A stretch of DNA of 64,000 bases from Luteimonas sp. MC1572 (GCF_016615815.1 NZ_CP067112.1:2728001-2792000); one strand, 5' to 3'. Counted from the first letter of the stretch, positions 31,685-44,144 are shown. A program made the numbers and translations. The notes: generated by a model from the letters alone, not told the origin.

Positions 31685-32722
31685 TTACCAGCGCGCCGGA
31701 CCCCAGTAACCGATGCGCCGGCGCAGCTTGAACTTGCGCCACCAGTTGCGCGGCTTCGGATTGCGGTTGCGCCCGCCGCGCGCGATGAACGCATCGACCG
31801 CCGCCAGTACGCGCTCGCTGCTGCGGCCATCGCGGTAGGGGTGGATGGCGTCGGCGAATTCGCGGATCGCCGCCATCAGCGCCGGCGGCCGCGCCAGCGC
31901 GCGCTCGATCGCGGGCTCGAAGTCGGCCACGTCGTCGATGTCGATCAGCTGCGGGCCGGGGCGACGGTTCCTGAAGGTCACCACCGGCTTGCCGGTGAGC
32001 AGGAACTCGCTGAGCGCCGACGAGGTGTCCGAGCACATCATGTCGACCTGCGGGAAAAGCTCGAGGATGTTGTCGTTCTCGGCAAACGTGAGGTGTTCGT
32101 TCTGCAGCGCCTTGAACTTCGCCACCGTCTCCGCCGGCATCTTGGGGTGGAAGGTGACGATCCAGCGCCAGCGGCCGTCGCGCGACAGGCGCCTGACCTC
32201 TTCGTACAGCGTTTCAGCCGCGCTCCAGGACGGCGAGAACGTCGAGTGGTACAGGATCACCGGCACCTCGCGCACCGGAGGCACGTCGCCGGCAATCGCG
32301 CGCATGAACGGATCGATCTTGGTCCAGCCGGTCTCGGCCACGCTGAAGTGGCCCTGCGCATCGGCCAGCGCCTGGAAGCTGGCGGTGTCGCGCGGGCCGG
32401 TGGTGCAGTACAGGTCGAAGAAGCCGCGGATGTAGATGTGCCGCGGCTTGCCGGCATCGAAGCCGTGGAACACCTCCACCTTCACGCCGGGGAAGAAGTG
32501 CGGCAGGTGGTTGCCCGGCGTGAACACCGCCTCGGGCAGCCAGCGGCGCACGCCGGCCACGTCGAGCAGCAGCTCGCCTTCCACCAGGTCCTCGGCACCC
32601 GGCCCGTCGAAGAACCAGGCGGCGTGGTCGCCGCGCGCACGGATGGCTTCCTGCAGCGGGCGCAGGATCGCCAGCGCGTAGCGCTCGGAGCCATACAGCA
32701 GGTAGTGGCGCGGCTCGGTCAT
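31685..32722 (-). CDS. CDP-glycerol glycerophosphotransferase-like surface-glycan enzyme
   Basis: This 345-residue protein resembles the Glyphos_transf (TagB/TagF-like) family: GNHLPHFFPGVKVEVFHGFDAGK (about 72-93), YHSTFSPSWS, VTFHPKM, a nucleotide-diphosphate site MCSDTSSALSEFLLTGKPVV, and a basic tail. In Gram-negatives such enzymes add glycerol-phosphate or sugar-phosphate to surface polysaccharide or lipooligosaccharide. The start at 32722 (MTEPRHYLLYGSERY) is the natural one. It is followed upstream by a GT2 gene in the same orientation with a 31-base gap. Confidence 0.75.
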   Translation of the reverse strand: MTEPRHYLLYGSERYALAILRPLQEAIRARGDHAAWFFDGPGAEDLVEGELLLDVAGVRRWLPEAVFTPGNHLPHFFPGVKVEVFHGFDAGKPRHIYIRGFFDLYCTTGPRDTASFQALADAQGHFSVAETGWTKIDPFMRAIAGDVPPVREVPVILYHSTFSPSWSAAETLYEEVRRLSRDGRWRWIVTFHPKMPAETVAKFKALQNEHLTFAENDNILELFPQVDMMCSDTSSALSEFLLTGKPVVTFRNRRPGPQLIDIDDVADFEPAIERALARPPALMAAIREFADAIHPYRDGRSSERVLAAVDAFIARGGRNRNPKPRNWWRKFKLRRRIGYWGPARW

Positions 32723-32753
32723 CGGAGTCCTGGATGCGTGGTCGGGCGGCAGG

Positions 32754-33569
32754 CTAGCGGTCGAGGCCGTGGCGCTGCAGCACCGCGCGCGCCTGCTCGA
32801 CGGAATCTGGATTGCGCACCATCTCGTAGTAGCGGATGCGCTTGTAGACCGCGTAGGTCGCGGCCGTATGGGCCACCACCAGGCCGCGCCAGCCGTCGAG
32901 CAGCGCCAGCCGCGGCAGCGCCTCCTTGGCGAACGAGGCGATGTACACCAGCGGCGCCATCCACACCCGCGCCGGCCGGCCGCGCTCCAGCCAGTCACGG
33001 CACTTCAGTTCCGCGTAGCGCAGCACCTTCAGCTGCTTGTGCGGCAGCGTGGGGTTGTGCAGGTGCTCGAACGGCGCGGTGAAGCTTTCGGCGCGACCGT
33101 CCCAGCGCAGCGACTCGTGCACGCGCGCATCGCTCCAGCGCGCGCGCTCGCGGTGGTACAGCCGCGCCAGCTGCTCGCCGACCATCGGCCGGTACCAGCG
33201 CATCGGCGCGCCCATGTACAGCGTGCGGCGGCGCAGGATGCCGACCGCGGCATCGCCCGCGATCACCGCGGGCAGCCGTGCAGCGAGCTCCGCGGCCAGC
33301 TCCGGGCTGAGGTATTCGTCGGCGTCGAGCACCAGGATCCAGGGATGCGTGGCCTGGGTGGTGGCGAAGTTGCGCTGCGCGCCGAAGCCCAGCCAGTCCT
33401 GGTGCACCACGCGCGCGCCGTGGGCATGGGCGATGGCCACCGTGTCGTCGTCGCTGCCGCTGTCGATGACCACCTTTTCGGCGGCGAACGGCACGCTGTC
33501 CAGGCAACGGGCGATATTGGCCGCCTCGTTGTGGGTCATGACCAGCAGGGTGACCGGGACCGTCGTCAT
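32754..33569 (-). CDS. GT2 glycosyltransferase, WaaE/KdtX-like
   Basis: This 271-residue protein has a GT-A fold: VTLLVMTHNEAANIARCL at the N-terminus, VIDSGSDDDT, FGAQRNFA and the DxD-like LVLDADEYL at about 90-98. The second half (RRRTLYMGAPMRWYRP, ARLYHRERARW, VHESL) is the pattern of the LPS core beta-1,4-glucosyltransferase WaaE/KdtX group. It probably adds a sugar to lipooligosaccharide core on the cytoplasmic side. The ATG at 33569 sits six bases after a TACCAT box without a ribosome-binding site. Confidence 0.8.
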   Translation of the reverse strand: MTTVPVTLLVMTHNEAANIARCLDSVPFAAEKVVIDSGSDDDTVAIAHAHGARVVHQDWLGFGAQRNFATTQATHPWILVLDADEYLSPELAAELAARLPAVIAGDAAVGILRRRTLYMGAPMRWYRPMVGEQLARLYHRERARWSDARVHESLRWDGRAESFTAPFEHLHNPTLPHKQLKVLRYAELKCRDWLERGRPARVWMAPLVYIASFAKEALPRLALLDGWRGLVVAHTAATYAVYKRIRYYEMVRNPDSVEQARAVLQRHGLDR

Positions 33570-33575
33570 CGCGAC

Positions 33576-33581
33576 ATGGTA
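33576..33581 (-). promoter_or_regulatory. -10 box TACCAT, six bases before ATG (leaderless?)
   Basis: On the minus strand GCTACCAT is followed by GTCGCG and the ATG of the GT2 gene. The spacing and absence of a Shine-Dalgarno sequence match the boxes before three other genes in this window. Confidence 0.4.
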
Positions 33582-33616
33582 GCGGACGCCTGCCGGCAGA
33601 CGCTGCCGCGCGGCGC

Positions 33617-34384
33617 TCAGTCCGCGCGGCGCCAGGCGCCCAGGTAGACCTCGCCGCGCAGGTGGCGCGGCGTGCCCGACAGCGCCGACAGCGCGTGCGC
33701 GACCAGGCGCCGGCCCAGCTTGCGCAGGCTGCGCAGCCTGCGGAACGGATTGGCGACCGAACCCTCGTGCACCTGCGCGAAGCCCAGCTCGTCGAAACAG
33801 CGGCGCAGCACCGACGGCGCCACGGGGGCGATGTGGCCCTGCTCGCGGTAGTCGGCCTCCGCGAACCACTGGAAATCGCCCTGGCGCAGGAACGACGCCT
33901 GCGACACCGGGTTGGCCAGGTTGGGCGTGGACAGCACGAGGATGCCGCCGGGCCGCAGCAGCTCGCGGCAACCACGCAACAGGTGGCGCGGGTTCTCCAG
34001 GTGCTCGACCGGTTCGAGCGCGACGATCGCATCCCACGGCCCGCCGAGCGCGGCGACGAACTCCGCGTTGAGGTCGGCGGCGCGGAACTCGATGGGGTCG
34101 GGCGGGGTGAAGTTGTCGGCGAACAGGTCGCAGGCGACGACCGCAAAGCCGGCGTCGTGCAGGCGCTGGCTCAGCGCGCCGCCACCGGCGCCCAGCTCCA
34201 GCACGCGTGCACCGGCCGGCGCATGCGCCTGCAGCGCCGCCAGCCCCGCCTCGTGCACGCCCGGCGCCGCGAAGATCGGGATGCCGCGATAGGCCTGCAG
34301 CTTGCGGCCACCAAAACGGGTGGCGAACGACCGGGCCCGCGCCGAGGAGTCGCCGGCGATCGCGGTGTCATCGGTTTCGTCCAT
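33617..34384 (-). CDS. Class I SAM-dependent methyltransferase
   Basis: This is a 255-residue protein. SAM-binding motif I is VLELGAGGGALSQRL at about residues 60-74, followed by VVACDLF (acidic loop), AIVALEPVEHLENPRHLLR and LVLSTPNLANPVSQASFL. This layout is the UbiE/Coq5-like or methyltransf_23 type often found in surface-polysaccharide clusters, and the neighbours (two glycosyltransferases, a glycerophosphotransferase-like enzyme) suggest a glycan or lipid target. The substrate is not known. It is transcribed toward the WaaE-like gene (47-base gap). Confidence 0.8.
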   Translation of the reverse strand: MDETDDTAIAGDSSARARSFATRFGGRKLQAYRGIPIFAAPGVHEAGLAALQAHAPAGARVLELGAGGGALSQRLHDAGFAVVACDLFADNFTPPDPIEFRAADLNAEFVAALGGPWDAIVALEPVEHLENPRHLLRGCRELLRPGGILVLSTPNLANPVSQASFLRQGDFQWFAEADYREQGHIAPVAPSVLRRCFDELGFAQVHEGSVANPFRRLRSLRKLGRRLVAHALSALSGTPRHLRGEVYLGAWRRAD

Positions 34385-34563
34385 GGATCTCGTCTCATTG
34401 CGTTCCCGATGCGCAGGGTAGCCGACGGGATGCGCGGCGCGGCACCACGCTCGGGCGTTAACGCGTCATTTACACACGCACGGTAAAGCTGTGCACCCGC
34501 ATACAGTCGGGCACGTCCCTTGGGGGAGGGCATGTCCGGCGAGCGTTGCCAGCTCTCCGACGC

Positions 34564-35499
34564 ATGACATCCCTTGCCTCCTGGCGTTCCCGCGACCATG
34601 CGCTCCCGCGCGCCGGCGACGTCGCTTCGATCGGCCTGCTGGTCACCACCTACAACTGGAAGGACGCGCTGGCGCTGGTCCTGGAAAGCGTCATGCGACA
34701 GACGCGGCTCCCGGACGAGGTCATCGTGGCCGACGACGGATCTGGCCGCGACACCGCCGACCTGATCGCAGGCATTGCCCGCGGCTTCCCGGTGCCGCTG
34801 CGCCATGCCTGGCAGGAAGACCGCGGCTTCCGCGCCGCGCGTTCGCGCAACCAGGCGATCGCCGCATGCCGCGCCGACTACCTGCTCCTGGTCGACGGTG
34901 ACATGGTGCTCGACCGGCGTTTTGTCGCCGACCACGCGCGTGCCGCGCGCCCCGGCACCTTCGTGCAGGGCTCGCGCGTGCTGACCGGGCCGCGGTTCCG
35001 CGACTGCATGCTGGCGCGCCGCGCAGGACCGCCGAATGCGCTGTCCCCGGACGTGACCCGGCGCCGCAATGCGATCCACGCCCGCCTGTTGTCGGACGTG
35101 TACCGCGCGCTCAACCCGCGCAGCACGCCGCACGCCATCAAAACCTGCAACCAGGGCTGGCGGCGAGACGACCTGCTGCGGCTCAACGGTTTCGACGAGC
35201 GAATGGAGGGCTGGGGGCGCGAGGATGTCGAACTCGCGTGGCGCGCGTTCCATGCCGGCATCGCCTGCCGGCAGCTGCGCTATGCGGGCCTCGCATACCA
35301 CCTGCACCACACCGAACGCCACCAGGACGGCGACAGCGCGAACGATGTCTACCTTGCCGAAACCCGCGCGCAGCGCCTGACCAGATGCGCGCGCGGGCTT
35401 GATGCACACCTCGCGCAGTTCGCGGCGCGGCCGTTACACGACCTGCGGTACGCGACGGCCGTGGAGGCCGCGCACTCGCCTGCTGTCACGGCCGCCTGA
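34564..35499 (+). CDS. GT2 glycosyltransferase with galactosyltransferase-type C-terminus
   Basis: This is a 311-residue protein starting MTSLASWRS. Its GT-A core has IGLLVTTYNWKDALALVL, VIVADDGSGRDT, EDRGFRAARSRNQAI and the metal-binding LLLVDGDMVLD. The C-terminal domain carries NQGWRRDDLLRLNGFDERMEGWGREDVELAWR, the chondroitin-polymerase/galactosyltransferase (Glyco_transf_7C) signature. It probably elongates a surface glycan such as lipooligosaccharide. A TTG at 34546 is an alternative start. It diverges from the methyltransferase gene; the intervening 179 bases hold a relatively A/T-rich patch but no convincing promoter. Confidence 0.85.
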   Translation: MTSLASWRSRDHALPRAGDVASIGLLVTTYNWKDALALVLESVMRQTRLPDEVIVADDGSGRDTADLIAGIARGFPVPLRHAWQEDRGFRAARSRNQAIAACRADYLLLVDGDMVLDRRFVADHARAARPGTFVQGSRVLTGPRFRDCMLARRAGPPNALSPDVTRRRNAIHARLLSDVYRALNPRSTPHAIKTCNQGWRRDDLLRLNGFDERMEGWGREDVELAWRAFHAGIACRQLRYAGLAYHLHHTERHQDGDSANDVYLAETRAQRLTRCARGLDAHLAQFAARPLHDLRYATAVEAAHSPAVTAA

Positions 35500-35543
35500 T
35501 TGCTGCGAGCCCCCACGTCCAACGACACGCGTCGGCCAGCCCT

Positions 35544-36836
35544 TCAGTCCGCCTTGCGCAACCGCGCCAGGAAGAAGCCATCCATGCCGCCCTCGCCCGG
35601 CAGGCGCTGGCGGCCTGCGCCGGCCGGGCGGCCGCAGCTGTCGTCCAGGGGTTCGACGATGGCGTCCGGTGTCCGCGCCAGGAAAGCCTCGACCTGGACG
35701 TCGTTCTCGGCGCGCAGGATCGAGCAGGTCGCATAAACCAGCACGCCGCCCGGGCGCAGCGTGGCCCAGGTGGCATCGAGCAGGCGTGCCTGCAGCGCGG
35801 CGAGCGCGGTGATGTCGGCGGCGCGGCGGTGCAGCAGCACGTCGGGCTGGCGGCGGACGATGCCGGTCGCCGAACACGGCGCATCGAGCAGCACGGCGTC
35901 GAACGGCGTGCCGTCCCACCAGCTGGCGGTGTCGCAGGCGTCGGCGGCGCGCAGGTCGGCAGCGGCACCGACGCCGATGCGCGCCCAACCTTCACGGACC
36001 TTGGCAAGGCGCGCGGGGTCTACATCCAGGGCGACCAGGCGCAGGGACGGATCGCGTTCCATCAGGTGTGCGGATTTTCCGCCCGGCGCGACGCACGCGT
36101 CGAGGACGCGCGCGCCGGGGGCAGGCGAGATCGCGTCGGCGACCCGCTGGGCGGCGCCGTCCTGCACCGACAGCACGCCTTCGGCGAAGCCGGGCAGCGT
36201 GGCGACCGGCAGGGAACCTTCGATGCGCAGCGCGTCAGGCATGCCATCCACGACGGCCGCGTCGATGCCGGCCTCCCGCAGCCGGGCCAGGCTGGTATCG
36301 CGCTCGCCGCGCTGGCGGTTGACGCGCAGCCAGGTGGGCGCCGGCTGTGCGCTGGCGGCGAAGATCGCGTCGGCATCGTCCGGCCAGTCGCCGCGCACGC
36401 GCTCGCGCAGCCACGCCGGCCACGCGGCGTCGGCGGCCAGCACCGGCAGCCCCTCGCGCTGCGCGCGACGCAGCAGCGCGTTGACCAGCTTCGCCTGGTG
36501 CGCGCGGCCGATGGTGCGCGCGGCATCCACGGTGGCGGCGAGCGCGGCGTGTGGCGCCAGCCCGAGCGGATCGAGCTGCGCGAAGCCGGCGTGCAGCAGT
36601 GCGCGCAGGTCGCCATCGCGGTGGCCCAGCGGCTTCGGAATCCACGCGGCCAGCGCGGCGTCGGCGCGCGCGTGCTGGCGCAGCGCGGCGAAGCAGATCG
36701 CTTCGACCAGCGCGCGGTCGCGGGTGTCGGGCAGCGCAGGCAGGGCCTGGGCAAGTTCGGCCTTCAGCGAACGGCCGCGGTTGAGGACCGCGTCGAGCAC
36801 GCGCGCGGCGATGGCGCGCGGCGCGGCGCCGCTCAT
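35544..36836 (-). CDS. rsmB: 16S rRNA m5C967 methyltransferase RsmB
   Basis: This 430-residue protein (E. coli 429) has an N-terminal NusB-like domain ([20 protein letters not shown]...AICFAALR) and a C-terminal Rossmann methyltransferase. Motifs: [15 protein letters not shown] (motif I), [19 protein letters not shown] (motif IV with Cys) and LVYATCSI (motif VI with the catalytic Cys). Motif I usually reads AAPGGKT, so two conservative substitutions are present. The ATG overlaps the fmt stop by 4 bases. It methylates C967 of 16S rRNA. Confidence 0.95.
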   Translation of the reverse strand: MSGAAPRAIAARVLDAVLNRGRSLKAELAQALPALPDTRDRALVEAICFAALRQHARADAALAAWIPKPLGHRDGDLRALLHAGFAQLDPLGLAPHAALAATVDAARTIGRAHQAKLVNALLRRAQREGLPVLAADAAWPAWLRERVRGDWPDDADAIFAASAQPAPTWLRVNRQRGERDTSLARLREAGIDAAVVDGMPDALRIEGSLPVATLPGFAEGVLSVQDGAAQRVADAISPAPGARVLDACVAPGGKSAHLMERDPSLRLVALDVDPARLAKVREGWARIGVGAAADLRAADACDTASWWDGTPFDAVLLDAPCSATGIVRRQPDVLLHRRAADITALAALQARLLDATWATLRPGGVLVYATCSILRAENDVQVEAFLARTPDAIVEPLDDSCGRPAGAGRQRLPGEGGMDGFFLARLRKAD

Positions 36837-37750
36837 GGCGCGAGGTCGCGGCGGGCGTTGAGGTAATCGGCGGCAGTGATGGCGCGGCCGCCTTCGCGCT
36901 GCAGCACGCGGATGCGCAGCGCGCCATCGCCGCAGGCGACATCGATGCCGTCACGGCCAGCGGCGAGCACGGTGCCCGGCGCGGCGCCATGCACCAGCGC
37001 CAGTGCAACCGCGCCGTGGATGCGCAGGCGCTCGCCGGCCAGCGAGGCTTCGGCCACCGGCCAGGGATTGAAGGCGCGCACCTTGCGCGCCAGCGCAGCG
37101 GCCGGCTGCGACCAGTCGATCCGCGCCTCGGCCTTGTCGAGCTTGTGCGCATAGGTCACGCCGCGCTCCGGCTGCGGTTGCGCCACCGGACGCATCCCGG
37201 CGCGCAGCAGGCCGAGGCCATCGGACAACACCTGCGCGCCGAGCTCGGACAGCCGGTCGTGCAGCTGGCCGCCGGTTTCGTCATCGCCGATCGCCAGCGA
37301 CTGCGACATCAGCACCGGGCCGGTGTCGAGGCCCTTGTCCATCTGCATCAGGCAGACGCCGGTCTCGGCATCGCCGGCCTCTATCGCGCGCTGGATCGGT
37401 GCCGCGCCGCGCCAGCGCGGCAGCAACGAGGCGTGCACGTTCCAGCAGCCGAGCCGCGGGATGTCGAGGATCTTCTGCGGCAGAAGCAGGCCGTAGGCCA
37501 CCACCACCATCAATTCTGGCGCCAGCGCGCGCAGCGCTTCACGCGCCGACTCCGCCTTCAGCGTGGCCGGCTGGTACACGGGGATGCCACGCTCCAGCGC
37601 TTCCAGCTTGACCGGCGACGCCTGCAGGCCGCGACCGCGGCCTGCGGGGCGGTCGGGCTGGGTGTACACCGCCACCACCTCGCCACGTGCGCAGGCCGCG
37701 CGCAGCGCGGGCACCGCGAAGGCCGGGGTGCCGGCGAAGACGATACGCAC
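36833..37750 (-). CDS. fmt: Methionyl-tRNA formyltransferase
   Basis: This 305-residue protein starts with GTG ([16 protein letters not shown]). The catalytic site is in [17 protein letters not shown] (Asn and His) and [11 protein letters not shown] (Asp). The C-terminal beta-barrel tRNA-binding domain (about 205-300) follows, including [10 protein letters not shown]. It formylates initiator Met-tRNA using 10-formyl-tetrahydrofolate. It lies between def and rsmB in the same operon (3 bases from def, 4-base overlap with rsmB), the classical arrangement. Confidence 0.97.
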   Translation of the reverse strand: MRIVFAGTPAFAVPALRAACARGEVVAVYTQPDRPAGRGRGLQASPVKLEALERGIPVYQPATLKAESAREALRALAPELMVVVAYGLLLPQKILDIPRLGCWNVHASLLPRWRGAAPIQRAIEAGDAETGVCLMQMDKGLDTGPVLMSQSLAIGDDETGGQLHDRLSELGAQVLSDGLGLLRAGMRPVAQPQPERGVTYAHKLDKAEARIDWSQPAAALARKVRAFNPWPVAEASLAGERLRIHGAVALALVHGAAPGTVLAAGRDGIDVACGDGALRIRVLQREGGRAITAADYLNARRDLAP

Positions 37751-37753
37751 CGG

Positions 37754-38269
37754 TCAGTGGCCCTGCCGGCGGAGCTTGTCGTATTTCTTCAGTGCGCGGT
37801 CGCGCTTGAGCGGGGACAGGTGGTCGATGAACAGCTTGCCGTCGAGATGGTCGATCTCGTGCTGCACGCAGGTCGCGAGCAGGCCGTCGACCGCCATCAC
37901 GAACGGCTTGCCGTGGCGGTCGAGCGCTTCGACCTCGATGCCGTCGGCACGGGTGACGTCGGCGAAGATGCCCGGGATCGACAGGCAGCCTTCCTGGTGC
38001 ACGCGCAGTTCCACCGAGCGCGCGCGGATCACCGGATTGATGAACACCAGCGGCTGTTCGTGGCCGTCGGTGACATCGACGATCATGAAGCGCTCCTGCA
38101 CGTCGACCTGAGTTGAAGCCAACCCGATGCCCGGCGCGGCGTACATCGTCTCGAACATGTCGTCGAGCAGGCGCTGGAACGCAGGGTCTGCGGCACGTCC
38201 CGCGACGACGTCGGCGGCGACCATGCGCAGGTGCGGATGCGGGAGTTCGAGGATCGGGATCAGGGACAT
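37754..38269 (-). CDS. def: Peptide deformylase
   Basis: This 171-residue protein has the three deformylase motifs: GIGLASTQVDVQ (motif 1, Ser in place of the more usual second Ala), EGCLSIPG (motif 2, metal-binding Cys) and QHEIDHLDGKLF (motif 3, HEXXH with metal-binding His residues and catalytic Glu). It removes the formyl group from nascent proteins, complementing the neighbouring fmt. It is the first gene of the leftward def-fmt-rsmB operon and diverges from the LysM gene. Confidence 0.96.
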   Translation of the reverse strand: MSLIPILELPHPHLRMVAADVVAGRAADPAFQRLLDDMFETMYAAPGIGLASTQVDVQERFMIVDVTDGHEQPLVFINPVIRARSVELRVHQEGCLSIPGIFADVTRADGIEVEALDRHGKPFVMAVDGLLATCVQHEIDHLDGKLFIDHLSPLKRDRALKKYDKLRRQGH

Positions 38270-38332
38270 GGTGGTAAAGGGTGGCAGCCGTCACAGGGTG
38301 CGGCACGGCCGCTCATTGTAGCGCCGGCAGGC

Positions 38333-38363
38333 TTGCGCCGGGTTGGTACCTGTGGTCTATAGT
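38333..38363 (+). promoter_or_regulatory. Candidate promoter of the LysM gene
   Basis: A TATAGT -10 box (38358-38363) is preceded by TTGCGC (38333-38338) at a rather long 19-base spacing. The ATG follows 40 bases after the -10, with AAGGGGAGCAGG as ribosome-binding site. Confidence 0.4.
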
Positions 38364-38403
38364 GCCCGCGCTATATGGGGAAATCTCCAAGGGGAGCAGG
38401 TAG

Positions 38404-39576
38404 ATGGCCGGCAAGCTTCAGCGCCTTTCGAGCGCGCTACGTACGGGTATTGCGGTAGCGATGCTCACGGTGACCACGTACGCGGCAGCCCAAGGGCTGC
38501 GTGGCGACCACCCGGACACGTATGTCGTGCAGCGTGGTGACACGCTGTGGGATATCGCGGGGCAGTTCCTGCAGAAGCCCTGGCTGTGGCCGGAAATCTG
38601 GCAGGCCAATCCGCAGATCCGCAACCCGCACCTCATCTATCCGGGTGACGTGATCAGCCTGGCGTACCTCAACCGCGTCGGCCTCACCGCCGGCCCGCGT
38701 ACCGACGCCGCGCCGATCAACGCCATCCCGTTGTCCGAAGTCGAGCCGTTCCTCAAGGACCTGCGCGTCGTCGATGGCTTCGACCACATGCCGTACGTGG
38801 TCGGCCTCGAGGAAGACCGCCTGCGCGCCTCGCGTGGCCAGGTGGCCTACGTGAAGGGCCTGGCCGGCGCCAGCCCGGGCACGCGCTACACCGTGCTGCG
38901 CCCGACCGTGCGCTACACCCACCTGCTGCGTTCGGGCTTCTGCTGCGACACCTTCGGCCGCGACGAACTCGACGCGACCGGCCGCCGCCAGGTCGACTGG
39001 GGCCAGTACTGGGCCAACGTGGTCATGCCTGACAAGGGCCAGGAAGAACTCGGCCACGAGCTGATGCGGGTGACCGCCGGCACCGTGACCCGCGGTGAAG
39101 TGGACGGCATCCAGGCCAGCACGCTGCTGCTCGATGAAGAGGGCCGCGAGGTCCGCATCGGCGACCGCCTGGTCCCGGTGGATGCACAGCCGTACGACCT
39201 GCAGTTCTTCCCGCACCCGCCCGCGCAGCAGACCGGCTATGGCAAGGCGCGCGTGCTGGCGGTCACCGACATGCTGACGTCCGGCGGCCCGCGCGACGTG
39301 GTCGCGCTGTCGATCGGCGCGCGCGAAGGCGTGGACAACGGCACCGTGTTCTCGATCTGGCGCGAAGGCACCAACACCATCGACCGCGTGCACAAGGGCC
39401 TGGACCGCGACGAGGACACCGTGTTCTTCGAGAACAAGGTGCGCCTGCCCGACGAGTTCGCCGGCCACGTCATGGTGTTCCGCACCTTCGACCGCATGAG
39501 CTACGGACTGGTGATGGACAGCATCAAGCCGAGCCGCGTCGGCTACCACCTGAAGCACCCCGACGCGACGCACTGA
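38404..39576 (+). CDS. Secreted LysM-domain protein
   Basis: This 390-residue protein begins with a signal peptide (ALRTGIAVAMLTVTTYAAAQ). A single LysM domain occupies about residues 39-87: TYVVQRGDTLWDIAGQFLQ ... WPEIWQANPQIRNPHLIYPGDVI. The remaining 300 residues are a beta-rich region of unknown fold. LysM binds peptidoglycan, so the protein is probably periplasmic and wall-associated. The position between def and dprA is the same as in other gammaproteobacteria, and the gene is often considered part of the def-dprA-smg-topA neighbourhood. A strong hairpin follows the stop. Confidence 0.9.
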   Translation: MAGKLQRLSSALRTGIAVAMLTVTTYAAAQGLRGDHPDTYVVQRGDTLWDIAGQFLQKPWLWPEIWQANPQIRNPHLIYPGDVISLAYLNRVGLTAGPRTDAAPINAIPLSEVEPFLKDLRVVDGFDHMPYVVGLEEDRLRASRGQVAYVKGLAGASPGTRYTVLRPTVRYTHLLRSGFCCDTFGRDELDATGRRQVDWGQYWANVVMPDKGQEELGHELMRVTAGTVTRGEVDGIQASTLLLDEEGREVRIGDRLVPVDAQPYDLQFFPHPPAQQTGYGKARVLAVTDMLTSGGPRDVVALSIGAREGVDNGTVFSIWREGTNTIDRVHKGLDRDEDTVFFENKVRLPDEFAGHVMVFRTFDRMSYGLVMDSIKPSRVGYHLKHPDATH

Positions 39577-39606
39577 CGCCGGGGGCGTTCCCCGACGGAT
39601 CCACGC

Positions 39607-39628
39607 GACGGCGCCCGAGGGCGCCGTC
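39607..39628 (+). terminator. Probable terminator after the LysM gene
   Basis: Ten-base complementary arms GACGGCGCCC and GGGCGCCGTC with almost no loop are followed by GTCGTTT. It lies in the 77 bases between the LysM stop and the dprA start. Confidence 0.5.
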
Positions 39629-39653
39629 GTCGTTTGCGGGCGAGGCTGGCGCC

Positions 39654-40802
39654 ATGGATCCCGATTCCTCCACGGCCCTGCTGCGCCTGGTCGCGGCCGG
39701 CGGCGCCAGCGCGCCGCGGCGCGCGCTGCTGGACGCGCATGGCAACCCCGTCGCGGCGCTCGCCGCGGGGCCGGACGCATGGCGCGATGCCGGCCTTGAT
39801 CGAGCGCAGCGCGCGGTGTTCGCCGGAAGTGCCGGAAGCAGACAGGTGGCGCTCGCGCAGGCCTGGCTGGCCATGCCCATGCATCATGTGGTCGGCTGGC
39901 ATGACCCCGACTACCCGGCGTTGTTGCGACGCGTGGCCAGCCCGCCGCTGGCCCTGTTCGTCGCCGGCGATCCGCTGCTGGCCTGGCATCCGGGCGTCGC
40001 CGTGGTGGGGAGCCGCACGGCCACCGCGGGCGGCCTGAAGAATGCGAGCGACTTCGCCCGCGCCATGGCGACGTCGGGGCTGGCCGTGGCCAGCGGCCTC
40101 GCCGCCGGCATCGACACCGCCGCGCACCTGGGCGCGCTGGCCGCGCCGGACGGCCGCACCCTGGCGGTGCTCGGTACCGCCATCGACGACCCCTACCCGC
40201 GCCGCAACACCGGACTGTATGCCCGCATTGCTGCGTCGGGGGCGGTGATCAGCGAGCACGCGCCCGGCACCACCCCGAGCAAGGGCGCGTTCCCGGCGCG
40301 CAACCGCATCCTCGCCGGACTGTCGCTGGGCACGCTGGTGGTCGAGGCCGCCTGGCGGTCGGGCGCGCTGATCACCGCACGGCTCGCGGCGGAGTCGGGC
40401 CGGGAGGTCTTCGCGCTGCCGGGGTCGATCCACAACCCGATGGCGCGCGGCTGCCACCGGCTGATCCGCGACGGCGCCGCACTCGTCGAAACCCCGGCCG
40501 AAGTGGTCCGCGCGCTGGCGCCGCTGGCCACCGTGCTTGGCGACGCCTTGCGCAGCCGCCTCGCCAGCCCCATGTCAGGCGTCGGGAGCGCCGACCAGGC
40601 GTCAACCGGACACGACCCGCCAGCCGGCCACGAACACCATCGCTTGTGGCAGGCACTGGGTCACGACCCAACCGGTATGGATGAACTGGTCCTGCGCACC
40701 GGATTGACGGCCGCGGACCTCTCCTCCATGCTGCTCTTCATGGAGCTGGAGGGTCGTGTCTCGGTCGAACATGGCCGGTATTCCCGAAAGTCTTGTCAGT
40801 AA
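39654..40802 (+). CDS. dprA: DNA-processing protein DprA
   Basis: This 382-residue protein has the DprA Rossmann core: VAVVGSRTATAGGLKNASDFA, LAVASGLAAGIDTAAHLGAL, LGTAIDDPYPRRN, FPARNRILAGLS, VEAAWRSGALITARLA and GREVFALPGS. The C-terminal winged helix domain (about 320-378: MDELVLRTGLTAADLSSML) is the DprA_WH type. DprA loads RecA onto incoming single-stranded DNA in natural transformation. It is followed by smg 27 bases later. Confidence 0.96.
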   Translation: MDPDSSTALLRLVAAGGASAPRRALLDAHGNPVAALAAGPDAWRDAGLDRAQRAVFAGSAGSRQVALAQAWLAMPMHHVVGWHDPDYPALLRRVASPPLALFVAGDPLLAWHPGVAVVGSRTATAGGLKNASDFARAMATSGLAVASGLAAGIDTAAHLGALAAPDGRTLAVLGTAIDDPYPRRNTGLYARIAASGAVISEHAPGTTPSKGAFPARNRILAGLSLGTLVVEAAWRSGALITARLAAESGREVFALPGSIHNPMARGCHRLIRDGAALVETPAEVVRALAPLATVLGDALRSRLASPMSGVGSADQASTGHDPPAGHEHHRLWQALGHDPTGMDELVLRTGLTAADLSSMLLFMELEGRVSVEHGRYSRKSCQ

Positions 40803-40829
40803 CGCGCCCACGGGCGCAGGCCGGGGGTA

Positions 40830-41303
40830 ATGAAAGAAAGCATCCTGGACGTCCTGCTCTATCTCTTCGAGCACTATTTCACCGAAGACGCGGATCTCAT
40901 CCGTGACCGGGACTCACTCCAGAGCGGCCTGCTCCAGGCCGGATTCAGCCCCGCCGAGACCAGCAAGGCCTTCGACTGGCTCGACGCGCTCGCCGCGCAG
41001 CGGCCGGAGTCGCCCGTGGTCCGGGCCAATGGCCCCACCCGCATGTACGCCCCGCGCGAACTCGACAAGCTCGACGTCGAATGCCGCGGCTTCCTGCTGT
41101 TCCTCGAGCAGCACGGCGTGGTCGATGCCGACCAGCGCGAGCTGGTCCTGGACCGCGCCATGGCGCTCGACCAGGACGAGCTGGACCTCGATGACCTGAA
41201 ATGGGTCGTGCTGATGGTCCTGTTCAACCAGCCCGGCTCGGAAGCGGCCTACGCGTGGATGGAGACCCAGATGTTCGTGGATGAGCCCGAAACCGTGCAC
41301 TGA
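40830..41303 (+). CDS. smg: Smg family protein (DUF494)
   Basis: This is a 157-residue acidic protein starting [17 protein letters not shown] and ending FVDEPETVH, with [19 protein letters not shown] near the C-terminus. This is the Smg/DUF494 signature; the gene stands between dprA and topA as in E. coli and Xanthomonas. The function is unknown. It may be cotranscribed with dprA. Confidence 0.93.
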   Translation: MKESILDVLLYLFEHYFTEDADLIRDRDSLQSGLLQAGFSPAETSKAFDWLDALAAQRPESPVVRANGPTRMYAPRELDKLDVECRGFLLFLEQHGVVDADQRELVLDRAMALDQDELDLDDLKWVVLMVLFNQPGSEAAYAWMETQMFVDEPETVH

Positions 41304-41328
41304 GCACGGCCAGCGCCCCGTTTCCGGC

Positions 41329-41334
41329 TTGACA
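41329..41334 (+). promoter_or_regulatory. TTGACA box, candidate topA promoter -35
   Basis: A perfect TTGACA lies 138 bases before the topA ATG; the best -10 candidate 18 bases downstream (TCCACT) is poor. An 8-base stem (41379-41386 with 41398-41405, AACGCCCG/CGGGCGTT) then lies in the leader, followed by GTCTT. It could be the smg terminator or a leader hairpin of topA. Confidence 0.35.
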
Positions 41335-41471
41335 GCCGCGCCCTGCCCGGCTTCCACTAGAAAAAGACTGCAAACTGAACGCCCGTGGCCCATGCCGCGG
41401 GCGTTGTCTTCTACGCCTCCCTTCAACCGCTAGTCGCGGCGCCCGCGCCGCACCCGGAAACCACCCCCGCG

Positions 41472-44066
<2,595 letters not shown>

Positions 44067-44144
44067 CGCGCGCCCGCGCGGCGCCACCCGACCATGACCT
44101 GGACGGATGGCGACGACGCGGAACGCCCGCGACCGGCATCGGCC